Shown: positions 44,601 through 56,999, numbered from the stretch's first letter. The stretch: 64,000 nt of DNA from Theristus sp. LFF4_11 (GCA_030248135.1 JASANC010003074.1:182501-246500); one strand, 5' to 3'. Made by a program: numbers and translations. The notes: generated by a model from the letters alone, not told the origin.

Positions 44601-47167
44601 ATCTCATGGCCTACCACCGACTGAAAAAACATGTTCTAAGTTGCAAGAAAACGATTTCTGAAACGATATTTCAATTCAGTTAAGTCATTTCAACGCTAAA
44701 AATTGACTCTAGAAGTCATCCAAATCGAAAAACATGGAGTACGTCGGTCAAAATGACCAAATAATGACATGTACCTAAGCACACAAAGAAGTTGGGAAGA
44801 AAATTTGGTTTGAACTTTCAAAAAATTATGCCATAAATCGAATTTTCAGAGCAAAGTAGAAGAAAAATTTTTCAAATTTTTTTTTTAAGTTTGAAAAAAA
44901 AAATCCAAATTTTTTTTTTAAAAAAAAAACGAAAAAAAAAATAAAAAAAAAATTTTTTTTTCAAAGCCCCTAACCCTACGCGGGGGGGGGCATGTGACTT
45001 TGGGGGGGGGGCGGTCAAAATTTTGAAATTTGATAGATAGATAGCTAAAACGCTAAAAAGCTATAAAAACAGCAAAATAATGCTAAAAATACACTAAAAA
45101 TCAAGTATAAACGCGTATTTTACCTAAAATTAGCGAAATTTTCAAGAATTACGAGCAAAAATGGTCAATTTTGGTTAAAAAATGACTCATTTTATGTCTT
45201 CGAAGACAAAAATTTTCAGATAGATAGCTGGCTGAGAAAATTTTTTAGATAGATAATAGCTGAGCCGAAAAAACCTGTTTGATAGAGATAGATTCGAAAT
45301 TTTTTTTTGGGGGGGGGCCGGCCCCCCCAGGCCCCCCCCTAGAACAACTATGGTCCCGCAGCGCCTCAGGTGGAAGAGACAAAATTTTCACAAGTGAAAT
45401 TAAAATTGCTTCAAAATTAAATTCGAAGATTTCAATTGACTGACTGTCGTGGTACTTCAGTAGGTTGCAAAAAAATCGCGCTGCGCATGTAGATGGTAAG
45501 CACATTTTATTCCGCAAATGTGAGTTGCACAGACATCCAGGTTTTTTACGCAAAATCGTGCGTCAATGACGCAAAATAATTTGGTATGACACAAAGAAAT
45601 AGGTCGTTTCGGTCAGCTTTTTTGATTATCTCAATTTTCGAAGATTTCAAGGCATTGTTTTTTAGAAATTTTCTGCCCAGATTCAAAATTTTTCTGCGCC
45701 TTCGGCGCAGGACGTGGACACTTTTTAATTTGGCGATCACGAATTCATCGTTCGTTTTTTGATTGTTCAGTGTTTTGCTGATAACCGTTCAATTCAATCT
45801 AAGAATATTTTTGTTGTTTTGACCGTATCAACGATCACTTGGTCCATCTAGCTCCTACGTAAGCTTTTGTTCGCACGTTTTTCTAAACATCTGCGTTTTT
45901 TAACACGTGAATAAATGTCATAGACAGCAAACTACTTTGGATGACATCCAAAAATCGCAAGGTAAAATGCGTTCTCAGGGCCTAATTTTTGAAAATTTTC
46001 TTCGCTACGCGAAGACGTTACAATTTACCGGTTTTTCATTGAAATGAGAGTCAAAGCCACTTTCCGAACGAAACATAGAATAAACTTCAAAAATATAAAT
46101 GTATTTGTATTTGAAATCGCGCTTCGCAAGCAGAATGTGACACTAAATTTGCGAGAAAAATTTGGTGGAGGTGGGGTCGACGTCGCGCAACCACCCGAGC
46201 CGGTACCAGCAAAAATTGTCTGGCGTGCACACCTCTGATACATGTACCATACAGAGCGCATTTTTTCACTTGATGACTACTGGACGAAATGAATAAACTG
46301 AACTGAAAACAAAACGAAACTTATCAGCGAAACAAAAACCAAAAACGCTGACCAGTGTGCGCGACAATGGCTGCGATCAAACGGTGGTATTCGCGGTCCG
46401 GCGGTGATGATTGGATCGGGGACTGCAAAATGGTGATTGAGGAACGCTTGTGCGACTGGATTTTGTTGACTTAATTCAAAACAAGATTTAAAAAACCACT
46501 TTTGTCTTTTGCTTCACACATTTTGCGAGACGGTTTTTTTCCTCCTAACTCCAAACAGTGAACGACGCAGCGAAACTAATGTTAGTTTAGTTGTTTGTGT
46601 AGCTTGATTTCGCTGTCGTCTAATTGAGCAATCAAAAACGTGCCGAAAATGAACTGGAGATAGCACACTGGCTGCCGAAAAACATAAAAAACACAAGGTG
46701 AAACTCGAACTTTCAAGAAAGTCGCATCCATATGACGAGTTTCTCTGCTGGCGAAACAGCCAATTTGACGACGTCTCTATTTCATTTCAACAAGCAAACC
46801 ACAACAACACAAAAACCAAAAAACTCACCTCAAATTCACTGGTCGGCTTCGGGATTCGCACGCGTTGCCCGTCGGGCATGTCGAAGATCCACTCGGCCAC
46901 CGTCTCATCGAACCAACCCTCGTTCACCAGGGCCGTATCGTCGACCGATCGCTGCTGCGGTGGAAACTTCTGGTGGCCCCAGCCTTTCAGCGTGCTGTAT
47001 TTCACGTTCAGTCGATTGGCGAGACTTCGAAACGAGCATTTCGTGATGCGCAGAATTTCGCAGACGCGCTGCTTGAACAACGGCGAGTATTGCACGTTGG
47101 TGATTGGCTGGATTTGGTGGCGGCGACCATCGTCGACGACGCTGATTGGCTGGTCGCCGGTGGACAT
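41654..47167 (-). CDS. Multi-HTH protein D (unknown family)
   Basis: Five phase-matched exons: 46829-47167, 46353-46422, 43039-43325, 42226-42702 and 41654-41797, giving 438 aa. Exon 1 encodes HTH1 (about 30-66, Q-R-V-C-E-I-L-R-I-T-K-C-S) and hairpin I-F-D-M-P-D-G-Q-R-V-R-I-P. HTH2 is split by the large transposon-filled intron (R-L-I-A-A-I-V-A-H-T / Q-S-F-M-S-L-E-K-Y-L-G-H-S). Hairpin T-F-Q-L-P-A-G-K-T-V-S-I-P and HTH3 (S-V-R-T-I-R-R-W-M) follow, then K-R-A-R-I-D-D-V-I-R-K-L-R in an acidic, Ser-rich linker and a basic last exon (K-K-R-A-R-N), possibly nuclear targeting. It is the most compact full version of the family and useful as its reference. Role inferred: nuclear DNA-binding regulator. 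Confidence 0.75.
42925..42990. repeat. Dispersed repeat (inverse of 3,235-3,310)
   Basis: Reads cgtttccaccggagtttggt ... ccaaaaccggtgcgcaaatg, matching 3,235-3,310 in reverse complement. It lies in an intron of gene D. Confidence 0.7.
43810..45352. mobile_element. Middle nested hAT-like element
   Basis: Flanked by the 8-bp duplication gtcccgca (43,802-43,809 and 45,353-45,360). Ends are catagttgttc and gaacaactatg, followed inward by G- and C-rich tracts. Without the inner insertion it is about 472 bp. It holds gatagatag microsatellite words on both sides of the inner element. Confidence 0.9.
43916..44978. mobile_element. Innermost nested hAT-like element, TAGGGTTAGGGG family, copy 2
   Basis: Flanked by the 8-bp duplication cgcggggg (43,908-43,915 and 44,979-44,986). 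Ends are tagggttagggg and cccctaaccctac minus the final flank base. It is 1,063 bp long and strongly similar along its length to 21,712-22,741, so it is a recent mover. Confidence 0.92.
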
Positions 47168-50159
47168 TTTTTCCGGGTGTGCTGTCCGTCGCGTTTGCCC
47201 TGAGTTTTTTTCTGGCCGTGTGTATTTATGTCACTTACCGCGCAGTTTTCTGTTTTTATGAATTGAACTTTTGAGGACTGGGTGAGCTTGATGACTGAAA
47301 TAGCGCGTTCGTTTCAGACAACACACTGTTTTTGAAGGTGTATCAAAAAGCAAGAAAGAATGCGCTTCGTTGTTCGACTGAATTTAGAAAAACATCAAAA
47401 CACACGATGGTCGGTTGAATTTGAATTTTGAAATTGATAAGTTTTGCGGTTGTTGTTTGTTGCAGCAAACACACAACGAGCAAAGTAACGCATGTTCTGA
47501 GATTTTGTCTGCTGGACAAAAGCCAAAGCCAATCAAGGGTGCAGTACAGTTTCCAAAACGTGTCAAAAAAATGTGCCTGAAAACCGAGAATCTATACACG
47601 GCGGCAAACGTGAAAATGAAATGAAAAACAGCACACGACAAACGGCGCGAGCATGAAATTTGAACATGGAATTGAAAAATTTTGATCGCGTTGTTTTGAA
47701 AAACAACGAAACCTGAGAACGGATGATTCAGTTCAGCTGCCAACAAGAAAGAGAGAAACACAGCCGAAACTTATTTCTATGGCACACACGAAAAAAAATT
47801 CAATACCACCACACAGACAAACCGCGCACTATTCTATGCCAATGACAAAATGTTCAGTTTCTTCAAAAACAAAAAAGCAAATTGAATTTGTTGCTGTTTA
47901 TGTCTGACTGGACGTGTGTGACTCTTGGACTAGACTGGAGTTGGACTGGGGACGAACAGATGGCAGAGAAAGAAGTCAATAAACAGCAAGCCCAAAAAAG
48001 CATTGAGGCAAAAAGAAATATCTCGCACATTTTCAATTTTATTTTCTTGCTTTGAAAAAGGACCGGATTCAACACGGCTTTCGGTTAGTTCGTTTTTTTT
48101 TGTTTCGCTATTTGCCGCGAGGAGTCGAGCCGAGCCAAAAAAAGCTCGCCGTGCTCATGGTGTTAAGGCGCATCCATGAAGCAGTATTTGGTGAGACGTA
48201 GCTGTGTCAATCTATAGCTTCGCGGACATTAAATGCTGCTTCATGAATGCTCCTTTATTGTCACAAGAGAAGAACAGAGTTACGTTTTTTGAATTCTTCA
48301 CTTGACGTTTGGACCACTGACCTGCCAATACTTGTGTATCTCATGATAGTCATGAATTCAACCACCACAGCAACGAAAGAGAAAGCCAAATGAGCACAAA
48401 CTAAAGACTCGAGAAATAAAAGCTGAATGCATAAAAACAGAAATGAAACTGAAAAAAAAAACGATTACCTATTGCACAATCACCCGTGGTGGCCTCAACA
48501 TGCAAGAAAAACGATACCACACAAACCCAGAAAAGTGAGGAATGGACACGTTCAAAAGCCGCAACAGTATAAAAAACAACACGTCATCGCATTTATTTGC
48601 ACTTTCTGTATCTTCAAAACACAGCCCCACAGGCCACACGCGCACACGGCACGGCACACCTCTCAAACTGCAAACCGTGACAAAAGATAATGGTGGAATC
48701 CACAACGTGCCAACATTTTCACTGCACTGTACAGTACAGCACTGCGTCATGTTTTAGTGGAACCGACACCACAGGTTGCAAGGTGCACGTGTTCAACATG
48801 TTCAGAAAGCCCTGCAATGTTATGATGCTGCACGTTCAAAATATAAAAAAGCCTCACCCTGGCACTGGAGGGGCATTACATGTGGCACATCTGGAAAAAC
48901 GCGTTGTGGGGTCACTCAGTTGGCCAGTGGCCAACCGGAGATATGGAATGACGCAAAATGAGTCGGTGACGTGTTTGTGCGTTTTGGAAGTGGGTTTTTG
49001 AAAACAAGGAGTTTGTTATCATTTGCAAATGCCAAACACGATAGAACGTTGAACACATCCGATGAGTGTTGGTTGGGACAATCGATTTCATTGAAAGCGA
49101 AATGCATTTGCGGCTTCAAAAAAATACACGCGAGTTTTTTGAAAAAGCGTTTGAATGACCTTTGAAATACCAAAAGTTTTGCGTTCAAATAATGTACTAA
49201 CCATAAACGAAATAATAAAAATTAATAAAAAAAGTCATGGTACAAAGTGCAGCTATAGCAAGATATTAGCAAGCAAAATCGTTCTAACGGGTCACTAAAA
49301 ACAAAAAAGAACAAAAAAGCTTGGATTCGTGTTTTCAGTTTTTTTTAAATAAAAAACCGTTGATAGAGTCACTCCAGTCTGGCACTCTCAAAAACGAAAT
49401 GATGACGCACGTTCACTGAAAACCAACCGACCGGATTAAAACGTAAAAACGATCACACGGTGGCTGCCTGCCTGTGGCAATAAAAAAGCGACTCTCTGGT
49501 TTTACTTTTATTCTTTGTGTGTGTTGTTGCAGTTGCATAATTGCTGATGATCAGGGCAAGGTTTTGGATTGCATTTGTCTTCTGTTATGGTCTTCAATTT
49601 TGATTCTGTCTGTTGCTGTTCAGAATTTGTTGAATTGTCTGGCGTGTATTTGCTTGCAACCGTTTCAAAACACATTTTTATTAAAATTGAGAATTTTTGA
49701 AGTTGAAAACAGGAAAAGAAAACGCGTAAACAAATTGACAGAAGCGATGGCGCACTGACGAAATATACAAAACATAGTTGGAATGTTTGAAGTTGGAACA
49801 TTCACATTTAGCATTAGCAAACCGTAAGTAGCGCGGATGCTGCTCCCTGTCTTTTTTCACGCGCATGCGACACCCCAGTTGCCAAAACCAGAATAGGTGA
49901 TTAGAATCACAGTTAAAAAAAGAAGAACAAGATGTGCAGCTTCCAACAGATCCTGTCCTACGACAACCGAACAAAGAAGCATTGAAAAACTGTATAGAAT
50001 CTAGAATACAACGTTTGAAAGGGTACAAAACAGTTCGAAAGAGTAAACGTTCATCATGCAAAACGAACAAAAACATCCTGTCCGTACAACTGTCGCACAG
50101 AGCAATCAAAAGTGAAAAAAGGAAACTTTTCACGCAACCCCCCCTGGAAACAATCGCGG
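47168..50159. other. Intergenic between gene D and the collagen gene
   Basis: No gene is recognised on either strand. The region is A/T-rich, with only short frames lacking domain features, and contains one palindromic MITE (48,163-48,256). Confidence 0.4.
48163..48256. mobile_element. Palindromic ~90-bp MITE, copy 3
   Basis: Reads gcgcatccatgaagcagtat ... atgctgcttcatgaatgctc around a gtagctgtg/tatagcttc centre, as at 4,041 and 4,533. Confidence 0.8.
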
Positions 50160-52142
50160 TCAGTTCTTGTACGGGCTCTGCAAGACGTGCGGGTCACCAC
50201 GCCGGCCGCCGCCGTAGCGGTCGCGATGGCGCGGCTCGTTCTGGTGCACGTACGGATCGGCGTGCTGACGGGCGATGTCGTTGACGCTCGGCGCAATCAG
50301 CTGCTGCACACCGCAGTTCGACGGGCAGTAGCCGGCCGAGTCGCCCGGTGGACCCTCCGGACCGCGTGGTCCCGCCGGGCCGGGCACGCCGCGCTGAATC
50401 AATAAAATCAATCAAATCAATCAATCCAGGTTTTTGGGTTTTTTGTTTCTTTTCCGTTTTTTTTTCACTGTTAAATAAAACGTGTGAGTTCAAAAATGCA
50501 ACGTATGATGATGTGTCGAAATGATCGTACCCGTCCCGGTTTGCCGGGCGGCCCCTGCGGGCCGAACGGGCCCGCGCGTCCGGGGCTGTTCGACGGCAGA
50601 CCGTTCGATCCAGGCGGACCTTTCGGACCTGAAATTAAAGTTTTTGTTTTTTAAAACTTTTAGCCAAAAAATTTCCAAAAAACAAACAAAATCTCCAAAC
50701 GCACCCCGCGGGCCAGCAGTGCCGGGCAATCCCTTGATGCCTTTGCCTCCAATGGCGTCGTCGCCAGGGAACCCTTTCGGCCCGGAGTCGCCAGTCGTGC
50801 CGACCGGGCCCGGATGGCCGGGCTCACCTTGGTCGCCAGGCCGGCCTGAAAAAAAACAGTTTTAACCTCATTTTTCTTGAAAAAGCCCGAAGCAGGTGCA
50901 ACCGACCATTGGTGCCCGGAAGGCCGGGGTGGCCGGGCGGGCCACCTTTTCCAACGCGGCCCTCTTGACCCTGTGGACCTCGGTTGCCGGGCGGCCCGGG
51001 CGGGCAGAGGACGCTGCAGGTTTACAGAAACCAAAGAATTTTTGAGCAAACAATGGAGTTATTTTTAAGCAGAAGGCAAAAACAAAACATTTTGTCAACA
51101 CATGGACCAACCATGGGAACGATTGCTGGTTCTGCTCCGACATCAAATCGAGCCCGTCCATGCCCGGTTTACCGTGCCGGCCGGGCATACCCGCATTACC
51201 CGGTGTACCGTCAATCTGAATTTTTGTTGAGTTATAAATTCCAAGTAACAGCCTATCGACAGTGAAAAATCAAATTAAAAACAAGCGTGATTTCGACAAC
51301 ACAGTTTTTGACAAATTAGAAAAACGTACGCCCGGCGGGCCAGGCGGTCCCGGTGGGCAGGTGAGGCGGACGCACGCTGAAATAACTTGTTTTTTTACGT
51401 TCCAACTTGGAGAATTTTGTTTTAAATTCTTGACACGTTCTCGACAAAATAAAATCCAGCTGAAATCACGACATACTGGTGCAGGCCGCTTGTACAACGG
51501 GGCTCACTGGTGCATTTACACCAAACGAATGATGAAAATTGCCATCTTGCTGGTAAGCTAAAATTAAAATTAAAGAACATGGGGTTACAAAATCATTAGA
51601 AACGACTTTCGCAAAGAAAATGCGTTGAAAGATAACGAACGGCTTCTCGGTTCGCGCACATTCTTCTGCGCCTTCTGCAGGTCTACCCACATGTCTTTCG
51701 AGGTTTGCTGAAAATTTTCCGCCTGAATTATGATTATGACGAAATGAAAGAAAACCCACAAAAATAGAATTTTACAAATTGCCAATTTACCCAAAAAACC
51801 TTTTGCCTAAAAAATTCCACGTAGAAAACCTGCGAGTTCCGATTCGATTCAATTAAATTGGAAACTTCGCAACAACTAGAAAATCAAATGCGGACCAGCA
51901 TTTACCCAAGAATCAAAATTCCACCCAAATTTCTACCCAAAAATAAAAATTTACCCAAAAATTCACCCAACTTCAAAATCTGCCCAAAAATCCGAATTTA
52001 CCCTAAACGCCGCCATGCGCACTTCCATGTCCGCCTGCGCGTTCATCAGCTTGTAATAGAGCATCGGCAGCACAAACATCAGCGCGGCCAGACAGGCGGT
52101 ACTGATGCCGGCCGACATAAGTGCGGCGCTTTTCATCATCAT
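50160..52142 (-). CDS. Nematode cuticle collagen
   Basis: Nine phase-consistent exons: 52002-52142, 51641-51707, 51477-51557, 51330-51376, 51112-51215, 50907-51013, 50705-50845, 50531-50628 and 50160-50393, giving 339 aa. The N-terminus (M-M-M-K-S-A-A-L) leads a hydrophobic segment (about 6-30, T-A-C-L-A-A-L-M-F-V-L-P) and M-R-M-A-A-F-R, the usual cuticle collagen N-terminal domain, which acts as signal anchor. Cys clusters (C-T-T-C-V-R-L-T-C; C-V-L-C) bracket short Gly-X-Y blocks, then a longer interrupted Gly-X-Y region runs to Y-C-P-S-N-C-G and a polar tail. Such collagens are secreted by the hypodermis, trimerise and are cross-linked into the cuticle. Nine exons is many for this family; several introns fall between Gly-X-Y codons or split a Gly codon. 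Donors are weak (gttcgt, gttggt, gtcggt), but phase agrees at every junction. Confidence 0.94.
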
Positions 52143-54990
52143 GATTGTGTTGTTTCTGAACAGAAAACCTGAAGGGAAAGAACCATACGGGAAAAAGTCA
52201 GAAAAGTTTGCCGACCAATCCAATCGGAATCACTACCGGTTTGGTGCAAACCATCTCATTTATATATACGGCCATTGAACACATCACGAAATATGTAATT
52301 AGAACACATCAAATTTCGCGGCCCGCCCGACAGAGAGCAGTTCGGTATTTTTGGTAAAAACAATTACCATCCTGGCCAAAAAAACACGTTGCGCAAAACG
52401 GGCGAGAAAAACCAGGTCATTTCATGATTGCGTGTGTGTGTGTGTATTGAAGATGAGGCTGTTAAAGTTTTTCAAACTTTAAAAAAGAAACATGAAACGT
52501 CGAAATTAATCAAACGCATATCCGTCCGCGATAAATGACGCTGCACTAAATTGGCGGTTTCTATGAGACAGAAACGGTTTGTTCCAAAAAAAGTTTTGTT
52601 TTGGTGTGTATCTTCGTGTGTAAATTTGTCTAAAACCCCACAGTTCTTCAGGCCGAAACAGTTTTGTGATGTCGTTTTTCCATCCGCCGCGGTTGAAGAG
52701 AAAATTTGCATATCAAGCAAATTTAAACCACAGCACACGTGCAGAACATTTATCAATCATGCACGTTGCAATAAAGTTTTTCCGACAAATGATCTGTTCT
52801 AGCAGCAAGATTGTCTTTTTTTCATTTTTCTTGTCAAATTATGTCACTGTTCACACGCGGGCGTTTTTCTGATGACAAAGCGGATAAACTGACGACTCAA
52901 ACCGTGTCAAGCGTTTCACACAAAAAACTTATTTTTGCTTTCGTTTTTGACACAGTCATTTGACAGCTCATGCAGAGGTGAACTTTTATTTGCTCGAGCG
53001 TTGTTTCGCACAAAATCAATCTCAATTTTTTTTATTTACATTTGATAAAATTGATAAACGTCAAACAAATTGTGGGCGGGGCGCTTTTGTATGTACCTGA
53101 TTTTGTACACGAACACAATCCACGATGTGAGCTCAATATTGCATGGTTTTCGTTGGGAGTATTTTGCTGTCGTCAACGAACTAAACAATTCTGACCCACA
53201 ACAAATCGGACAGATTTCCGCATTGTTGCAATCGAAGCAACTGAAGGAAAGAATTTTTATTCATGAAGTCTTTGGACACAAAAAACTGGTACAACGTACC
53301 TGAAGATCGCTAAACAAAGCGTGTCTCTTTCATCATGCTTCGCACATGCAGTATTCGGCCGTATTTTCAAAGAAAAACTGTCGAACCTATTTACACCAAT
53401 ATACAAAAACAAAAGACGGTGACGTGACACTTGATAATTGGAACGACAAAACTGATTTTCGCCATTTCCATTGTGTAGGCAGAAACGAACTGATTCTGAT
53501 TGCAATATCGCTACAACAAAAACACTCTTCTGACAATTTTCTTATAACAAATACGGATTCAAAAAAAATATTGCGGTGCGTTTCCAAGTCCATCAAACCG
53601 ACAGAATGTCGTTGTGCAAAATAGGGTCAATTTTCCATTCAATCAATAGAAAACTCAAAGTAGTTTCATGAATTTTGTTTTTTTTGTGCGATATCACGTT
53701 TGCAAAAACATTCGAACGCTTTGGATTCGAGTTTTTTTTTGGAATATCCTGCATGACGACGACTACAGAAAATTCAAATGGGTTCAAACGCGGCACATTC
53801 AAAATGGATTTTCATTTGCACAAATTTTTGATTTTTGAGTACCTGTATTTGTGTGAATGAACGTTTGGATTTTTTAACGAAAAAACTTGTTAGGTGTACA
53901 ACTGGTTGTTCTGTGACATTTTTTGTGAGCAGGTTGGCTCTGGCTTCCAGTTCTGCTTTCAAGCTACGGAAATGTATATGCAGTGTTTCATAGATTTGTT
54001 TCATTAATTTCTCTGTAAAACACGACATGGTTTTAGTCTCCCACTAAGACGAGTGACGCACGGGTTTAATTAAAAAAATGTGTCATGCCCATGTGCACAA
54101 TATCAAAGTACCCGTTTTTACCGCAAAAGCACTGCTGTGTGTGTGTGTCTGTGTGTTTGGTTTTGTTCATTATTTTTCAAAATCTGCAGCTTTGCAGTGG
54201 GTGGATTGAAAACTGGTACTCCAAAGGCATCGTGCAAAAAGCAGAGCGAAAACCGAATGTCTACAATGGTTAAAAATGTTGCGCTATTGCATTTCCTGCG
54301 CATTGTTTTGCACATTTTTCTATGCAACAACCGAAATTTTTCAATTTTCGAACACCGTTATTCACAGTGATTCATTACTTGCGGGTTTGTAAGATTTTGG
54401 CTCATGTAATGAAGAATCTGATTTTAAAAACTTGACCGGGCAAAAACTTACGAGTCGCGCCTTACGGGTTTTTAGGGTTTTGCGGGTCGGGCATGCGGGC
54501 TGGGCCACGCTTTTTTTAGGGTCGGACCTGCGGGGCCGGCCAGGCTTTTTTGCGTTTGCGGGCCAAGGCAAGCGGTCCAGTCCAAAACACAAACGTCCCT
54601 ATTCGCCACACCATAGGATTCTGTTCTAGTTCCGTTCCAGCTGTCACGAAAACATGCCTGACATGGAATGATAACAGCTTAGCGGGTTTCCTTCCTGTCG
54701 CGAAATTTTATAATAATAATACATTCGTTTTTTCTCTGTTTCTGTCCGTGTGTGCATGTGTGAGATATCGCGTGTCGGTAAAATGGTTCAGAAAATTCAC
54801 AGCGAATGCAAATAAGCGTAGCGGCTGATTTGTTGCAAAATGCTAACTTTTTTCGTTTTCACAAAATTACAACCAATATGGGGACTACTGAATACTCACC
54901 CACCCCAACTCAAACTAAACGGTTGCGTTTTTCCTTGGAATTCACCTGCGTAGAGCCTGGGCAACTCAAGCTTGCACTGCAAATCCTCAT
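52143..54990. other. No gene recognised
   Basis: A/T-rich DNA upstream of the collagen gene. Short frames occur on both strands without domain features. A G/C-rich patch at 54,435-54,595 (cgggtcgggcatgcgggctg and similar) may be a degraded transposon end. Confidence 0.35.
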
Positions 54991-54994
54991 CTCA

Positions 54995-55088
54995 ATCAAC
55001 GCGGCATTCATGACGCAGTATTTAATGACGCGCAGCTGCGAACATAGCTTTGAGCTCACTAAACACGGCTTCATGAATGACGCTCAAC
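54995..55088. mobile_element. Palindromic ~90-bp MITE, copy 4
   Basis: Reads gcggcattcatgacgcagta ... acggcttcatgaatgacgct, the same stem as the other three copies but more diverged. Confidence 0.75.
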
Positions 55089-56499
55089 CGTTTGGAAGTC
55101 CATGTACAGTGGCGACCAAAAGTTTGGAAACCCCTGCGTGCACTGCATATCGATTGGATAGGTAATTTTTGCGTTATTACTATTAATATGCACATAAGCA
55201 AATATTTTTGATTTTTGGAACACAGCAATATAGTGTCCACTGCAGTACACAAAAAACAAAAATAACACAAGCTGTGTTATTTTTATACACACCATGGTAC
55301 GCACTGCTTTGAATGGCATGCGAAACATCAACGGCAGGCGTGAACATGATGATAACGTGTGTTTGGTTCATGCCTGTTCACTTCTTTCGTCACAAATACA
55401 GCATGGCAAAAATTCACAACCACTGGAGTGGCTTCAGTAAACAGTTTGCCAAAAAACAGCCACCGGACTGCAATTCAATCACTTGCATTTCATTTCAGAA
55501 ACGATCAGTACTCAAAGTGCGAGGTGGGATGGGTGGGGCATGCATGTGTTCTGTACAGTGGGTATTGTTTTGTATGCACTGTACAGTCCGTCATGTGTAT
55601 TGTTGTGTTCATAAAAACAAGGCTGGCATGTGTTGGGGACAGACGCACAATAAAAGCACGCATATACCACCACGAACACACGGGCGCATGAGCGTTTTGG
55701 TCGCCATTGTATGTACATCCTACGATAGTTGGTGCTTTGCATCAAAAGCAAGTCAAGATGCACACAGACCAAACAAGCGTCACGAGAAGCGAATGAATGA
55801 CAGCGGTTTCCACACGCGAAAACTGAAAACGCATTATAGGCGCTGTCATCGTGTCGTTGCGCTTGTATCTGTGAAAAATAATTCAGCTACAAGTAAGTGT
55901 ACGGGGTGGGTACACAAGCAACGGTCCACATGCGTGGTATTAATAGTGTTTATTAAGCATCCTGAATTCATTCACCACACGACTGCCATTTTCTGGACCT
56001 GGGCAATGCGTGGCCTCGACTGGACAAACGAAACTCACACAGTTCCTTCCAGGACACACCACAGAAGTTTAGACTTGTTCTGACCGTTCTTTAGTTTTGT
56101 TGTCTTCTTTAGTTTTGTTTATGGTGGTTCTCCGTAAAGAGAAGAACTACAGGTCCACAAAATCGCGCTGCACGCACGCCATCATTGGTATGAATACACA
56201 AACTTTGTGGAGCTTTTTTAGCATTTTCAATGTGAATGTTTCATTCCGCTCATGGGTCTGCTGGTGTAGTTGAGTGTGACCCCCAAAAACTGCGTGAATC
56301 TTTTCCGCGGCTGACCTTTCCGGCGTGAACCTTTCCCTCCTCGAACTTTACCGCGCAGCGTTTCTTCCGTTTTACGTTTAATGGTTTGTTAGCTTGATGG
56401 CGATTGGTTGGCTGTTCGCAAAGGCCCGCCTGCGACAAAGCTCCGTGCGCCAAATGTCCGTCTGCGGCGTAGGTCCGCACAGGAAGAAAAAAGATCCGT

Positions 56500-56985
56500 C
56501 GGGAAAGGTCCACGTGGGAAAGGTCCACGGGGAAATATCCACCTGGGAAAGGTCCACGTGGGAAGTCCACGTGGGAAATATCCACGTGGGAAAGGTCAAC
56601 GTGGGAAAGGTCCACGTGGGAAATGTCCACGTGGGAAAGGTCCACGTGGGAAAGGTCCACGTGGGAAATGTCCACGTGGGAAAGGTCCACGTGGGAAGTC
56701 CACGTGGGAAATGTCCACGTGGGAAAGGTCAACGTGGGAAAGGTCCACATGGGAAATGTCCACGTGGGAAAGGTCCACGTGGGAAAGGTCCGTGTGGGAA
56801 ATGTCCACGTGGGAAAGGTCCACGTGGGAAATGTCCACGTGGGAAAGGTCCACGTGGGAAAGGTCCACGTGGGAAATGTCCACGTGGGAAAGGTTTACAC
56901 GTAAAGATCCACGCAGGAAGGGTCCAACCAAGCAGGAATGGTCCACGCTGGAAAGGTCCGGACAGAAAGATCCGTGCGGGAAAGT
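56500..56985. repeat. 15-bp minisatellite with CACGTG core
   Basis: About 30 copies of ggtccacgtgggaaa (variants atgtccacgtgggaa and a 14-bp form). Each carries the palindrome CCACGTGG, an E-box core. The unit resembles the gtccgcgcgggaaat arrays at 4.6-5.8 kb. Long frames here are repeats of a pentapeptide and are not treated as a gene. Confidence 0.93.
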
Positions 56986-56999
56986 CCGTTCGCTGTGAA

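Larger units (their letters stand above)
43553..46237. mobile_element. Outermost of three nested hAT-like elements
   Basis: Flanked by the 8-bp duplication atacatgt (43,545-43,552 and 46,238-46,245). Ends are cagagatgtgcac and gtgcacacctctg, the typical hAT terminal pattern; a ggtaccgg/ccggtacc pair and gtcgcgcg/cgtcgcgc continue the inverted repeat. No transposase is visible. It contains the element 43,810-45,352. Confidence 0.9.
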
